Of a DNA stretch of 64,000 nt, positions 26,941-36,492 are shown piece by piece. A program made the position numbers and the translations under genes. The notes beneath the pieces are model-generated. The model made no database searches. It saw only the letters and a list, made by a program, of their open reading frames with translations, and was not told the origin of the DNA. The stretch covers positions 3,534,001-3,598,000 of the forward strand of contig NZ_FNTQ01000001.1 of the NCBI RefSeq assembly GCF_900105755.1, read 5' to 3'. The stretch is from Streptomyces sp. Ag109_O5-10 (GTDB lineage Bacteria > Actinomycetota > Actinomycetes > Streptomycetales > Streptomycetaceae). How positions within the stretch are numbered: the first letter of the stretch is position 1; the number at the start of each line of letters is the position of its first letter.

Positions 26941-28191
26941 TTACTTCGGGAGGGATTCGAGAGAGGGGCCGAGGATCCAGCTGGCGATCTCTCGGATCGC
27001 GCCGTCACCGCCGGGGAGGGTGGTGACCGCGCGTGCGGCGCCGCGTACGACGTCGTGGGCGCTCGCGACCGCCACGGGCCAGCCGGCTACGGCGAAGCAC
27101 GGGAGGTCATTGACGTCGTTTCCGACGTAGAGCACGCGCTCGGGCGCGATGCCCTGCTCCTCGCACCACTGCTTGAGCGCGAGGTCCTTGCGGTCGATGC
27201 CGTGCAGGACCGGAACCTGTAGCTTCCGGGCCCGGGCGGCGACGACCGGGTTCTGCTCCGTGGAGAGGATCAGCATCCGCAGCCCGCTCCTGCGCAGGGC
27301 GGCGATGCCGAGTCCGTCGCCGCGGTGCACGGAGACGAACTCCTTTCCGTCGGCGTCGATCAGCACCCGGTCGTCGGTCTGGGTGCCGTCGAAGTCCAGT
27401 ACGACCGCGTCGACGTCGTCGGCGGTCGGCAGCGCGCCGGGGCGGTCCGCGTCGAAGAGCGGGGCCAGGGCGCGGGCGCGGGCGAGCTCGTGGTGGTCGT
27501 CGATCTCCAGGACGCGCGCCGGGTCGGTCCGCACCAGTTCGGTGTGGCCGAAGAAGCGGTGCTGGTGCTCGCGGAAGCCGTCGGCGCGCATCGCGTAGGC
27601 GGCGCCGGTCTCCAGGAAGTCCTGGGGGCGGTCCTGGCGGCGCGGGCGGAACGACTTGTCGTGGTTGACGCCGAAGCCGCCGCTCGCCAAGGCCTCGTCC
27701 GCGCCCACCGGCACCGGGGCGTGCACCTCGTCGCGCCAGACGAAACCGTGGAAGGGAGCGACGGTCAGGGCCGTGTCGGCGCCGTTCTCGACGATCGCGC
27801 CGACCACCCCGTCGATGTCCTCGCGGACGATGAACGGGCTGGTGCACTGGACGAGGAGCACGACGTCGACCGTGGCGCCGTGCAGCGCCTCGTGGGCGTC
27901 CATGGCGTGCAGGACGGCGGCCTCGGAGGTGGCCGTGTCGCCGGCGATGGCGGCGGGGCGCAGCACGACCTCGGCGCCGGCCGAGCGGGCGGCGGCGGCG
28001 ATGGCCTGGTCGTCGGTGGAGACGACCACGTCGGTGACCAGGCGGGAGGCGACGCACTCGCGGACCGCGCGGGCGACCAGCGGGACGCCGCCGACCGGGG
28101 CGAGGTTCTTGGCGGGGACGCCCTTGGAGCCGCCCCGGGCGGGGATCACGGCGAGGACGCGGGGCACTACGGCCCCTTCGGGGTGGGACAT
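26941..28191 (-). CDS. neuA: CMP-nonulosonate synthetase fused to HAD phosphatase
   Basis: A 416-residue, two-domain protein. Residues about 10-230 form a NeuA/KdsB-like cytidylyltransferase: LAVIPARGGSKGVPAKNL binds CTP, and LLVQCTSPFIVREDID follows. Residues about 245-410 form a KdsC-like HAD phosphatase: VVLDFDGTQTDDRVL carries the nucleophile Asp, ILSTEQNPVVAARA the Ser/Thr motif, and YVGNDVNDLPCF the metal Asp pair. One polypeptide could remove a 9-phosphate and activate the sugar acid. ATG at 28191 follows GAAGGA. A GTG at 28251 that overlaps the upstream stop as GTGA is an alternative start giving 20 more residues. Confidence 0.9.
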   Translation of the reverse strand: MSHPEGAVVPRVLAVIPARGGSKGVPAKNLAPVGGVPLVARAVRECVASRLVTDVVVSTDDQAIAAAARSAGAEVVLRPAAIAGDTATSEAAVLHAMDAHEALHGATVDVVLLVQCTSPFIVREDIDGVVGAIVENGADTALTVAPFHGFVWRDEVHAPVPVGADEALASGGFGVNHDKSFRPRRQDRPQDFLETGAAYAMRADGFREHQHRFFGHTELVRTDPARVLEIDDHHELARARALAPLFDADRPGALPTADDVDAVVLDFDGTQTDDRVLIDADGKEFVSVHRGDGLGIAALRRSGLRMLILSTEQNPVVAARARKLQVPVLHGIDRKDLALKQWCEEQGIAPERVLYVGNDVNDLPCFAVAGWPVAVASAHDVVRGAARAVTTLPGGDGAIREIASWILGPSLESLPK

Positions 28192-28247
28192 CGGCTCAGT
28201 TCCTTCGGACGCTTGGAGCGGGGCTCCTTGACGCGGGATCCGGTCGC

Positions 28248-29570
28248 TCACAGCTCTCCCATTCGTCGGATCACGGGGGCGACCCGCTGGACGCCGTGGC
28301 GGTAGGCGCCGCGTGCGGCCCGGCGCACGATCTGGCGGACGGGGCCCGGGGCCCTGTCGGCGGCGGGCGCGCCCGGGAGCGGGACGCCGTCGGGGCCGAG
28401 GTGGTGGCGGGCCAGGACGCCGGGCAGGTAACCGGACGCGGTCTCGGGTGTGTAGTACGGGTTCAGCGGGGGCAGCCCGCCCGGCCGTGCCAGCAGCTTC
28501 GCGATGCGTTCGCGGGCCGCGTCGAAGGCGGTGGCGTAGCTGCCGTCGGCGGCGACGCCCTGCCGTGAGACCCACTCGGCGTCGGGCACCGGGCGGTGTC
28601 CGGCGTCGAGCTGGTCCCAGGAGGCGAGGCAGCCGGAGCCGACGAAGTGGTGGTTGCCGAGCGCCTCGCGGATGCCGAGGTCGGTGAGGACGACGGTGGG
28701 GATCCGGCGGTGCAGGGACTCCAGGGCGGCCGTCGAGCTCATCGTGACGAGCAGGTCGGTGCGGTCGAGGACCTCGCCCATGTGGCCGTAGACCAGCCGG
28801 AAGTTGGCGGGCACGTCCTTGCCCTGGACCAGCTTCTGGTACGGCAGTTCCTCGATGTGGGTGGTGTGCTCGCCGGGCTTGGAGCGCAGCTTGAGCAGCA
28901 CCTCCCGCTCGGGGTGCCTGCGGGCGTGCGCGATCAGCCGGTCGAGCAGGTAGGTGCGGTCCTTGCGGCTGTCCGGGACCGAGGGCTGGGCGGCGAACAC
29001 GACGGTGTACGGGTTGTGTTCGCCCTCGTAGGGCGCCCCGCCGAGGAACGGCAGCGCGACCTCGGTCACCGACGAGGAGTCGGCGCCGACCCCGTCGTAC
29101 ACCGCCCGGAACCGGTCGGCGTCCTGGCGGGAGTTGGCGAGGACGAGGTCCGCGCCGTGCCGCAGCAACAGGCCGTCGGCGAGCTTCTCGTAGACGACGC
29201 CCACGTAGCCGGTGACGACGACGGGCCGCTTCCCGCGGCCGGCCCAGGCGCTGCGCAGCCCGTGCAGCATGGCCTGCGTGCCGCCGCCGACGAGGGAGAG
29301 GACCAGGATGTCGTAGGACTCCTGTTCCATCTCTCGCAGGAACTCGACGGCCGTCACCTCGCGGAGCGAGTCCGCGTGGACGCCGACCTCCTGGAGCTGG
29401 CGGGCGGTCGGGGTGGCACGGCCGCGCAGGAGGTAGCCGTCGAGCCGGGCGTCCGAATCATCGGTTTCTTTGGGGATCAGGCGCTTCGCGGTGAGCGCCC
29501 CCCACTTCCACCGGGTGTCGGAGTCCGCCAGGACGGCCACCCGCAGGGACTTCGTTGCACTTGCTGGCAC
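28248..29570 (-). CDS. DUF6716 putative glycosyltransferase
   Basis: A 440-residue protein with a GT-B-like layout: LRVAVLADSDTRWKWGALTA at the N-terminus, a central GYVGVVYEKLADGLLLRHGADLV, and a second half with TVVFAAQPSVPDSRKDR, LLKLRSKPGEHTTH and LVTMSSTAALESLHRRIP, which resembles the SS/ST motifs of capsule-type transferases. GTG at 29570 gives the start that fits the family; the frame continues to a TTG at 29609. It is the first gene of the minus-strand half of the cluster, and its stop overlaps the alternative NeuA start. Confidence 0.75.
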   Translation of the reverse strand: MPASATKSLRVAVLADSDTRWKWGALTAKRLIPKETDDSDARLDGYLLRGRATPTARQLQEVGVHADSLREVTAVEFLREMEQESYDILVLSLVGGGTQAMLHGLRSAWAGRGKRPVVVTGYVGVVYEKLADGLLLRHGADLVLANSRQDADRFRAVYDGVGADSSSVTEVALPFLGGAPYEGEHNPYTVVFAAQPSVPDSRKDRTYLLDRLIAHARRHPEREVLLKLRSKPGEHTTHIEELPYQKLVQGKDVPANFRLVYGHMGEVLDRTDLLVTMSSTAALESLHRRIPTVVLTDLGIREALGNHHFVGSGCLASWDQLDAGHRPVPDAEWVSRQGVAADGSYATAFDAARERIAKLLARPGGLPPLNPYYTPETASGYLPGVLARHHLGPDGVPLPGAPAADRAPGPVRQIVRRAARGAYRHGVQRVAPVIRRMGEL

Positions 29571-29768
29571 ATCGAAGACGCTAGGAAGCCATTCCGAGGA
29601 ACTCCCCAACCCGAATCCAACAAAAGGTTAACAACACGTCTCCGGATGGGGAATCAGCTCGGGATAAGCGCTCAAAATCATCTGGTTCACAGCTTCGCCA
29701 CGCGTCGTTCACCTGGATTCAAGGAGACAGACAAGACGGATGACGGGCGTCCCCCTAACGTCCTTCAC

Positions 29769-30746
29769 GTGGTCAAGCTCTCCGTCATCGTGCCGTTCTA
29801 CAACGTGCAGCAATACGCCCCCGACACCCTGAGGAGCCTGCGCGCGAACGCGCGTGAGGACTTCGAATTCATTCTCGTCGACGACTGCTCGACCGACGGG
29901 ACACCGGAGATTCTCGCGCGGGCCGAGCGCGAACTCCCCGGCGCGGTCCATGTCAGACACGAGCTGAACGGAGGGCTGGCCACCGCGCGCAACACCGGCA
30001 TCGACAAGGCGCGCGGCGAGTACGTGACCTTCCTGGACGGCGACGACTGGCTGGCGCCCGGCTACTACCCCCAGCTGGTCGAGGCGATCGAGTCGCTGGG
30101 CTGCGACTTCGTCCGCACCGACCACGTGCAGTGCACGGCGCGCGCCCGGGTCGTGCACCGGGTGCCGGTCGGCCGCCGCAACGTCGTGCTGAACCCGCGG
30201 GAGGCCATCCTGCCCGCCGACCGGTCCACCTCCGTCGACTACGCCTACGCGTGGGCGGGCGTCTACCACCGCCGTCTGGTGGACCAGGGGCTCGTGCATT
30301 TCACCGACGGGCTGCGCACGGCCGAGGACCGGCCGTGGATCTGGAAGTTGCACCGGGAGGCCGCGTCCTTCGCGGCGGTGAACCTGCTCGGTGTCTTCTA
30401 CCGGCGTGGCGTAGCCTCTTCGCTCACACAGATCGGCGACGTCCGTCAGCTCGATTTCATTCGCGCGTTCGACCAGGTGATCGAGGAAACGGCGCAGGAC
30501 GCCGACGCGAAGGAACTCCTGCCGAAGGCCGTCCGCACGTATTGCGCCATCATTTCCCATCATCTGGGATCCATCGAAAGGTTCGAGCCCGCGGTGGCGA
30601 AGAAGCTGAAATCCATGAGTGCGGCCGCACTGCGGCGCATGCCGCAGGACGTGCTGGGCGAGGCCCTGGACTCCATGGACCTCCAGCGCGCCACCACGCT
30701 GCGCCGGCTGCGCCGCCGTCCCGCCCCCGCGGGAGCCGCCGCGTGA
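29769..30746 (+). CDS. Family 2 glycosyltransferase
   Basis: A 325-residue cytoplasmic GT-A transferase. It begins with the conserved LSVIVPFYNVQQYAPDTLRS. FILVDDCSTDGTPEIL binds the nucleotide sugar, and FLDGDDWLAPGY carries the DxD-like metal site. GLRTAEDRPWIWKL is in the acceptor region, with the ED typical of inverting GT2 enzymes. GTG at 29769 is the only start near the family's usual beginning; the ribosome site is poor. Its stop overlaps the next gene's GTG (GTGA), so the two are coupled. It is divergent from the DUF6716 gene across a 198-bp region that should hold both promoters. Confidence 0.86.
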   Translation: MVKLSVIVPFYNVQQYAPDTLRSLRANAREDFEFILVDDCSTDGTPEILARAERELPGAVHVRHELNGGLATARNTGIDKARGEYVTFLDGDDWLAPGYYPQLVEAIESLGCDFVRTDHVQCTARARVVHRVPVGRRNVVLNPREAILPADRSTSVDYAYAWAGVYHRRLVDQGLVHFTDGLRTAEDRPWIWKLHREAASFAAVNLLGVFYRRGVASSLTQIGDVRQLDFIRAFDQVIEETAQDADAKELLPKAVRTYCAIISHHLGSIERFEPAVAKKLKSMSAAALRRMPQDVLGEALDSMDLQRATTLRRLRRRPAPAGAAA

Positions 30747-32077
30747 CCACCCAGATCTTCCAGGCGTCCACCCTCTACGGCACGGCCACCCTCGCCGCCG
30801 CCCTGGACTCCGGCGCCTTCCGCCCGGCCGACCGGCGCATCCTGCTGGTCTGCAACAATGCGGCGACCCCCGAGACCACCCCGGGCCTGGACCAGGCACC
30901 GGGGTTCGAGCGGCTGCGCGACCGCTTCGACGACGTGATCTCGTACAACGAGACGATCTTCCCGTTCCACCCGGGCGGCTGGGCTCCGCGCCCGGAGGAC
31001 TTCCCGCTGTGGGAACGCTTCCTGCGCCACGAGTGGCAGCTGGGCGACGACGACGTCGAGATCGCCGTCGAGTCGATCCAGGTCAATCCCTCGCTCAGCC
31101 TCACCCAGATCTTCAACGGCGCTCCGGTCACGGTCTACGCCGACGGCCTGATGAGCTACGGCCCGACCCGCAACAAGATCGACCCGCTGGTCGGCACCCG
31201 TGTCGACCGCGTCCTCCACCTCGACCTGGTGCCCGGCCTGAAGCCGATGCTGCTCACCGAGTTCGGCGTCGACGGCGAGGTCGTGCCGACCGCGGCGTTC
31301 ACCAAGGTACTGGCCGAACTCGCCCCCAGCGGAGACGAGTTGCCCGCGATCGAGGAACCGGCCCTGCTGCTCGGCCAGTACCTGTCCGCGCTCGACATCC
31401 TCACCCCGGAGCAGGAGGAGAACCTGCACGTCCGGATGTTGCAGGGCGCCGTCGGACTCGGCCACACCAAGGTCGTCTTCAAGCCGCACCCCTCCGCCCC
31501 GGCCCGGTTCGCCCGCACCCTGGAGCAGGAGGCCGAGAAGCTCGAGGTCGACCTCACGGTCCTGGACACCACGGTCCTCGCCGAGGTGCTCTACCAGCGC
31601 ATGCGTCCCGCTCTGGTCGTCGGCTGCTTCTCCACCGCGCTGCTCACCGCGTCCGCGCTGTACGGCCTGCCGACCGCCCGCGTCGGCACCGACACCCTCC
31701 TCGACAGGCTCACGCCGTACGAGAACAGCAACCGCGTCCCGGTCACCGTCGTGGACGCGCTGGTGCCCGAGCTCACCGACCGCAGGGCGGTCGAGGAACA
31801 GCGTCCGCGGATGAGCGTGGCGGCGCTCGGCGAGCTGATCCGCGCGGTGGGCTTCGCCATGCAGCCGAAGATCTACCCGCAGCTGCGCGCCGAGACCGAG
31901 CACTATCTCAGCAAGCACCAGAGCGGTACTGCCAAGCGCTACTTCAAGCGCAAGCGGCTGACCTCCCTCGGTCTGCCCGGTGGCATCCCGGGACGGCTCG
32001 CCTTCATCCCCCGCAACGCCACGGCCCGGCGGATGGTCCGCCGGGCCCGGGCACTGCAGAAGGCCGTCAAGCGCTGA
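30743..32077 (+). CDS. Polysialyltransferase-family glycosyltransferase (second)
   Basis: A 444-residue protein related to bacterial polysialyltransferases. It begins TQIFQASTLYGTATLAAAL, has ILLVCNNAATPETTPG early, and later shows VVFKPHPSAPARF, the HP motif essential in this family, and GCFSTALLTASALYGLP, the matching SS/ST motif. The basic C-terminus suggests membrane association. The overlapping GTGA start couples it to the GT2. It may extend or initiate the nonulosonate polymer on a different acceptor from the enzyme at 24.8 kb. Confidence 0.82.
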   Translation: MTTQIFQASTLYGTATLAAALDSGAFRPADRRILLVCNNAATPETTPGLDQAPGFERLRDRFDDVISYNETIFPFHPGGWAPRPEDFPLWERFLRHEWQLGDDDVEIAVESIQVNPSLSLTQIFNGAPVTVYADGLMSYGPTRNKIDPLVGTRVDRVLHLDLVPGLKPMLLTEFGVDGEVVPTAAFTKVLAELAPSGDELPAIEEPALLLGQYLSALDILTPEQEENLHVRMLQGAVGLGHTKVVFKPHPSAPARFARTLEQEAEKLEVDLTVLDTTVLAEVLYQRMRPALVVGCFSTALLTASALYGLPTARVGTDTLLDRLTPYENSNRVPVTVVDALVPELTDRRAVEEQRPRMSVAALGELIRAVGFAMQPKIYPQLRAETEHYLSKHQSGTAKRYFKRKRLTSLGLPGGIPGRLAFIPRNATARRMVRRARALQKAVKR

Positions 32078-32121
32078 GAAGCGGTGCCGCACCGCACCGC
32101 ACCGGGAAGAGGCGCCGTCGC

Positions 32122-32169
32122 AGCCCCTCGTTTTCACAAGGTATGAAAATCCTGTGAGAGCGAGGGGCT
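32122..32169 (+). terminator. Long hairpin after the GT2/polyST operon
   Basis: Arms AGCCCCTCG (32122-32130) and CGAGGGGCT (32161-32169) continue inward through TTTTCACA and TGTGAGAG with wobble pairs, giving a stem of about 17-20 pairs and a loop of about 8-10 bases. A short T/C-rich run follows. It lies 45 bases after the stop and is a strong terminator. Confidence 0.7.
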
Positions 32170-32349
32170 TCTTACTTGCTCACTTCCCGCTTTTGTCCCG
32201 CCGCACAACCCGATGTCTCCCAGAGTTCACCCAAGGTTCCCCATCGGTTCGATCCCCGGCCGAACGAGGTCGTATTTCATTCACTCACATAAAGGTTCGG
32301 GTGTGATCACGGTAAAAACTGACCGCCCCACTGCAGATTGATTGCGTCC

Positions 32350-35037
32350 ATGCGTATCGCTGTGTTTGTCGAGAACCGCAACGGTGTCGGTCTCGCCTCG
32401 GAGATCATGAAGGCGCCGGGAGCCGAGGCACACTCCTTCCACTTGGTCACGGCAGACCGGGACGGCGATGTCGCCGGATGGATCGAGCAGGAGGCGGCGG
32501 CCCGCTTCGACGACCTCAAGGTGCACAACCTCTTCCAGGTCGAGGAGCCGATCAGCGGCGACGAGTTCCTGGAGGAGGTCGGCCGCCGCGTCCGCGCCTA
32601 CACCGCGCAGGAGCGCGTCGACCGGCTGGTGTTCTTCAACGACCAGTCGCAGCGCGGCCGCCGGGTGGCCGGCGAACTGCGCGACACGCTGCCGCTGGTC
32701 CTCGTGCAGGACGGGCACCTGGACTTCCACTTCAAGCGGACCGACCCGGGCCTGCGCGACCAGAACTGGTACTACGGCTCCTCGTCCCCCGCCGCCGTCT
32801 GCGTGTGGGGCCCGGCGACCGCCCAGCACCTGATGTTCCGCTCCGCGGACAGCAACGTGCCCGTCCACATCACCGGCGCGCTCGGCCACAGCGACGACCC
32901 CCAGCTGCTGCGTGCGGCCCGCTCCGCCGCCCACCGGCACACCAAGGGCGCCGACGAGCCGCTGCGCATCGTCGTCCTCGACCAGCCGCTCAGCGACCAG
33001 CGCAAGCTCTCCAGGAAGGACCACCGGGAGCAGCTCACCGAGCTGTGCGCGGCGCTCACCGGCTTCGGCGAGGTGGAGATCAAGCCGCACCCCTCCACAC
33101 TCCGCGGCCACCTCGACTGGCTGGGGACCCTGCCGGACGTGACCGTGCTCGACGAGAGCGCGCTCCTGGACGCCGGGTCCCTCGACGGCTACGACCTCGC
33201 GATCACCTTCTTCTCCACCACCTACCTGCAGACGCTGCGGGCCGGCACGCCGCTCGTCCTGTTCAGCCCGCCCGCGCTGAACATCGTCTTCCCGACGCTC
33301 AACCACCCGCTGCTGCGCAACGTCGGCACGGTCGGCGAGCTCGTGGACGTCACCGCCGAACTACAGCGCACGGGCAAGTTCACGCCCAACGCGCACGGTG
33401 AGCCCGTCGAGCACTTCATCACCTTCCACGACGACGTCCCCTCCCGCGTCCTGCGCCGTATCGAGGAGGCCGAGGTCCCGGCCGCGCGGCCCGCGCCCCG
33501 CCGGCCCGCGCCCGTCGAGGAGGCGGCCGGGGGCTCCCGCGCCGACCGGGCCCTGCGCGCCGTCGAGGAGCGGCTCAACCGGCCGCGCTCGCTGGCCGTG
33601 CTGGGCCTGGGGTTCTCCTACGTCACCGGTGTGGCGATCCCCGTGCTCACCTACACCCAGGCGCTGCTCGCCCAGAACCCGGTCGACATCCGCTACTTCG
33701 ACCTCGGCGTGTACACGCGCACCGAGGACGTGCTGGCCGACCTGGCGGAGGCCGAGGTCGTCCTGATCAACAGCCTCGCCCCGTTCTGGCGTTCGCCGCT
33801 CGCCAACGAGCTGACGGAGGCGCTGGTCGCCCTGGGCCGCTCCGTGGTGGTGTACGCCCACGAGACCGAGTACGTCATGAACTTCGAGGGCGAGCAGCAC
33901 GCGCTGCGGCACGCCGAGATGGTCAAGGTGCTGCCCAAGGTCAAGGTGCTGTGCGTCTCCACCGCCCAGGCCGACATGTTCCGGCAGCTCGGCGTGAGCG
34001 ACCCGGTCGTCGTCTACAACACCGTCCCGCAGGACACCCACCGCACCCTGGCCCGGCGGACGCCCGGGGAGCGGCCGCGGATCGTGATGGTCGGCTCGAT
34101 GCAGGACCGCAAGGGCCTCGACCTGTTCTCGCGGGTCGCGGAACTCGCCTACACGCAGGGCCTGCCGTGGGAGTTCGCGTGGATCGGCCACAAGACCTGG
34201 CGGATCAGTTCCTCGACGCTGCTGTCCGACCGCGTCGAGTGGATGGGAGCGCTCTCCCGCGACCGGGTGCGCGAGGAGCTCGCCGACTCCGACGTGTTCT
34301 TCCTGTCCAGCATGGACGACCCGATGCCGCTGTCGGTGGTGGAGGCGGTGCAGCAGCGGCTGCGTACCGTCACGTACCACCGGGTGGGCTCTCGCGAGGT
34401 GCTGGAGGGGGTGCCCGGCTACCGGTCCTTCGCCGAGTACACGCCCGCGGCGGCGCTGGACGCGCTGCGGCGCGTGCTGGAGGAGGAGGTGGCGGAGGAC
34501 GAGTACCAGGACGTCGAGGAGCTGTTCGACATCTCCGCCTTCACCGCCCGGATGACGACCGCGCTGAACCTGGCCGGCCCCGGGGGCGTCGCACGCGCCC
34601 TGCCCGCCGCCGTCGCGGCCGACGCCCCCGAGGGGCAGGAGCCGGACGGCGAGACGGCCTATGCCGAGGGCCCGTTCTCCGCGGTGCTCTCCCGGCACGC
34701 CAAGTACCTCAACGAGGACTTCACCCGGCACTTCACGGCCGGCCGGCAGGACGAGGCGCTGCGCGTGGGCTGGGAGATCCTGCGCCGCAGACAGCCGGTG
34801 GACGTGCTCATCGGCATGGCCGAGATACGGGCCTCGCGCGGCGAGACCGACGGGGCGCTCCGGCTGCTGTCGGCCGCGGCCATCGCGGGCGGCGACCGGG
34901 GCCGGGTGTGGTCGGAGATCTCCCGCGTGGCCGGGGACCTCGGCGCCCGGGGCAAGGCGATACGCCAGCTGGCCCGCAAGGAGTCGATCCGCATCGAGCT
35001 GTCCAACCGCTCGGCCCGGCTGCTGAAGTCCGACTGA
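32350..35037 (+). CDS. Large multi-domain glycosyltransferase
   Basis: An 895-residue protein with three parts. Residues 1 to about 385 form a capsule/polysialyltransferase-like GT-B domain (MRIAVFVENRNGVGLASE, EVEIKPHPSTLRGH with the HP motif, LAITFFSTTYLQTL). After a Pro/Ala-rich linker, residues about 415-740 form a GT4-type transferase (YVTGVAIPVLTYTQALLAQN, RIVMVGSMQDRKGLDLFS, PMPLSVVEAVQQ). Residues about 790-895 are helical and TPR-like. One protein may add two sugars in sequence. ATG at 32350 has a poor ribosome site. A hairpin upstream and another downstream mark it as its own transcript. Confidence 0.85.
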   Translation: MRIAVFVENRNGVGLASEIMKAPGAEAHSFHLVTADRDGDVAGWIEQEAAARFDDLKVHNLFQVEEPISGDEFLEEVGRRVRAYTAQERVDRLVFFNDQSQRGRRVAGELRDTLPLVLVQDGHLDFHFKRTDPGLRDQNWYYGSSSPAAVCVWGPATAQHLMFRSADSNVPVHITGALGHSDDPQLLRAARSAAHRHTKGADEPLRIVVLDQPLSDQRKLSRKDHREQLTELCAALTGFGEVEIKPHPSTLRGHLDWLGTLPDVTVLDESALLDAGSLDGYDLAITFFSTTYLQTLRAGTPLVLFSPPALNIVFPTLNHPLLRNVGTVGELVDVTAELQRTGKFTPNAHGEPVEHFITFHDDVPSRVLRRIEEAEVPAARPAPRRPAPVEEAAGGSRADRALRAVEERLNRPRSLAVLGLGFSYVTGVAIPVLTYTQALLAQNPVDIRYFDLGVYTRTEDVLADLAEAEVVLINSLAPFWRSPLANELTEALVALGRSVVVYAHETEYVMNFEGEQHALRHAEMVKVLPKVKVLCVSTAQADMFRQLGVSDPVVVYNTVPQDTHRTLARRTPGERPRIVMVGSMQDRKGLDLFSRVAELAYTQGLPWEFAWIGHKTWRISSSTLLSDRVEWMGALSRDRVREELADSDVFFLSSMDDPMPLSVVEAVQQRLRTVTYHRVGSREVLEGVPGYRSFAEYTPAAALDALRRVLEEEVAEDEYQDVEELFDISAFTARMTTALNLAGPGGVARALPAAVAADAPEGQEPDGETAYAEGPFSAVLSRHAKYLNEDFTRHFTAGRQDEALRVGWEILRRRQPVDVLIGMAEIRASRGETDGALRLLSAAAIAGGDRGRVWSEISRVAGDLGARGKAIRQLARKESIRIELSNRSARLLKSD

Positions 35038-35053
35038 GCGCTCGTACGACCCG

Positions 35054-35087
35054 TCGTTCGCCGGCCGATCGCATGGCCGGCGAACGA
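35054..35087 (+). terminator. Hairpin terminator after the large glycosyltransferase
   Basis: A 13-pair perfect stem (TCGTTCGCCGGCC with GGCCGGCGAACGA) around an eight-base loop begins 17 bases after the stop codon. An A/T-richer stretch follows that may contain the promoter of the acyltransferase gene. Confidence 0.75.
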
Positions 35088-35238
35088 ACAAATACATACC
35101 GTCATATGAATTATCGGGGCCACCGTCTGTGGTATTCCGGTGATTCACCCAGGTGACGGCGGTGCACCTCCTTCGTACCGGCGATGTCCGAGCCGATCGG
35201 ATGATTAGCGGCCTGTCCCCGGGTAGGCGTCCCGGACC

Positions 35239-36348
35239 ATGCCACTCGCATCCCCCCCACTGCCCTCACCGCCTGCACGGATCACGGCCGTTCCGGCCCC
35301 ACCCGGACGGCCCCGCCCCCGCCTCCTCGCCCTCGACGGACTGCGGCTCGCCGCCGCGCTGATGGTCTGCCTCTACCACTACGCCGGCCGCGGCGGCGTC
35401 GTCTCCGCCTCCTGGCACCAGAACCCCGACCACGTCTTCCCGACCCTGTCCAGGGCGGCCGTCTACGGCTGCCTCGGCGTCCAGTTCTTCTTCGTCATCA
35501 GCGGCTTCGTGATCTGCATGAGCAGTTGGGGCCGCTCCCTCGGCGACTTCTTCCGCTCCCGGGTCGCCCGCCTCTACCCCGCGTACTGGGTCGCCCTCGC
35601 GCTGATCACCGGGGCGTCCGTGGCACTGCCGGCGGTGGTGCACCCGGTGCGGCTCGACGAGTTCCTGGTCAACCTGACCATGCTGCAACAGCCGCTCGGG
35701 GTGCCCCGCGTGCTCGGCGTCTGCTGGACCCTCTGGGTCGAGGTGCGCTTCTACGCCCTGTTCGCGCTCCTCGTGGTCCTGCCGGGCGTCACCTACCGCA
35801 GGGTGGTGCTGTTCTGCTCGGTGTGGACCATGGCCGCCGTCCTGTCCACCGCGACCGGAGGCGCCTGGGCCGAGCTGGTCGTGATGCCCGCGTACGCGCC
35901 GTACTTCGTCGGCGGCCTGGCCCTCTACCTCGTCCACCGCTTCGGCCACGGACTGCTGCCCTGGGGGATCGTGGCGCTCTCCTGGATCCTCGGCATGCGC
36001 ACGGCGACGCAGGGCCTGTGGCACCCGGGCTCGCCCCGTGACCCGTACGTCGTGATGCTCCTCGTCACCCTCGCCTTCGCCGCCGTCGCCGCGGTGGCGG
36101 CCGGCTGGACGCGCTGGGCGGCCTGGCCCTGGCTGACCACCGCCGGGGCGCTGACGTACCCCTTCTACCTGGTACACGAACACCTGGGCTGGTTCGTGAT
36201 CCGGGTCCTGCACCGGGCGTGGGGGCTGCCGCCGTGGCCGACGCTGGCGGTGACGGTCCTCGGGATGCTGGGGCTCGCCTGGCTCATGCACCGGTTCGTG
36301 GAGACTCCCCTCGGACCGCGCCTGAAGCGGGCCCTGAAAAACGCCTGA
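35239..36348 (+). CDS. Acyltransferase-3 membrane protein
   Basis: A 369-residue protein with a Pro-rich N-terminal tail of about 30 residues and about ten membrane segments. LLALDGLRLAAALMVCLYHY is the family opening with the catalytic-site histidine, and GVQFFFVISGFVICMSSWGR is the second signature. These enzymes O-acylate sugars on lipid carriers or wall polymers. Its place after the glycosyltransferases suggests it acylates the surface glycan. It ends 144 bp before the methyltransferase gene. Confidence 0.88.
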   Translation: MPLASPPLPSPPARITAVPAPPGRPRPRLLALDGLRLAAALMVCLYHYAGRGGVVSASWHQNPDHVFPTLSRAAVYGCLGVQFFFVISGFVICMSSWGRSLGDFFRSRVARLYPAYWVALALITGASVALPAVVHPVRLDEFLVNLTMLQQPLGVPRVLGVCWTLWVEVRFYALFALLVVLPGVTYRRVVLFCSVWTMAAVLSTATGGAWAELVVMPAYAPYFVGGLALYLVHRFGHGLLPWGIVALSWILGMRTATQGLWHPGSPRDPYVVMLLVTLAFAAVAAVAAGWTRWAAWPWLTTAGALTYPFYLVHEHLGWFVIRVLHRAWGLPPWPTLAVTVLGMLGLAWLMHRFVETPLGPRLKRALKNA

Positions 36349-36492
36349 TGCCGATGTTGGCCCGGCGTTCATCTCTGCTTGGGTTTCGGACCGGCGTGGC
36401 GGGCAGGCACCTTGGAACCTTGCCTGTGCACAGGTTTTCCGCAGGGATTCCACCGACCGCCGTTCCGTGTACCGAGGGAGTGCCTTCTCCGC

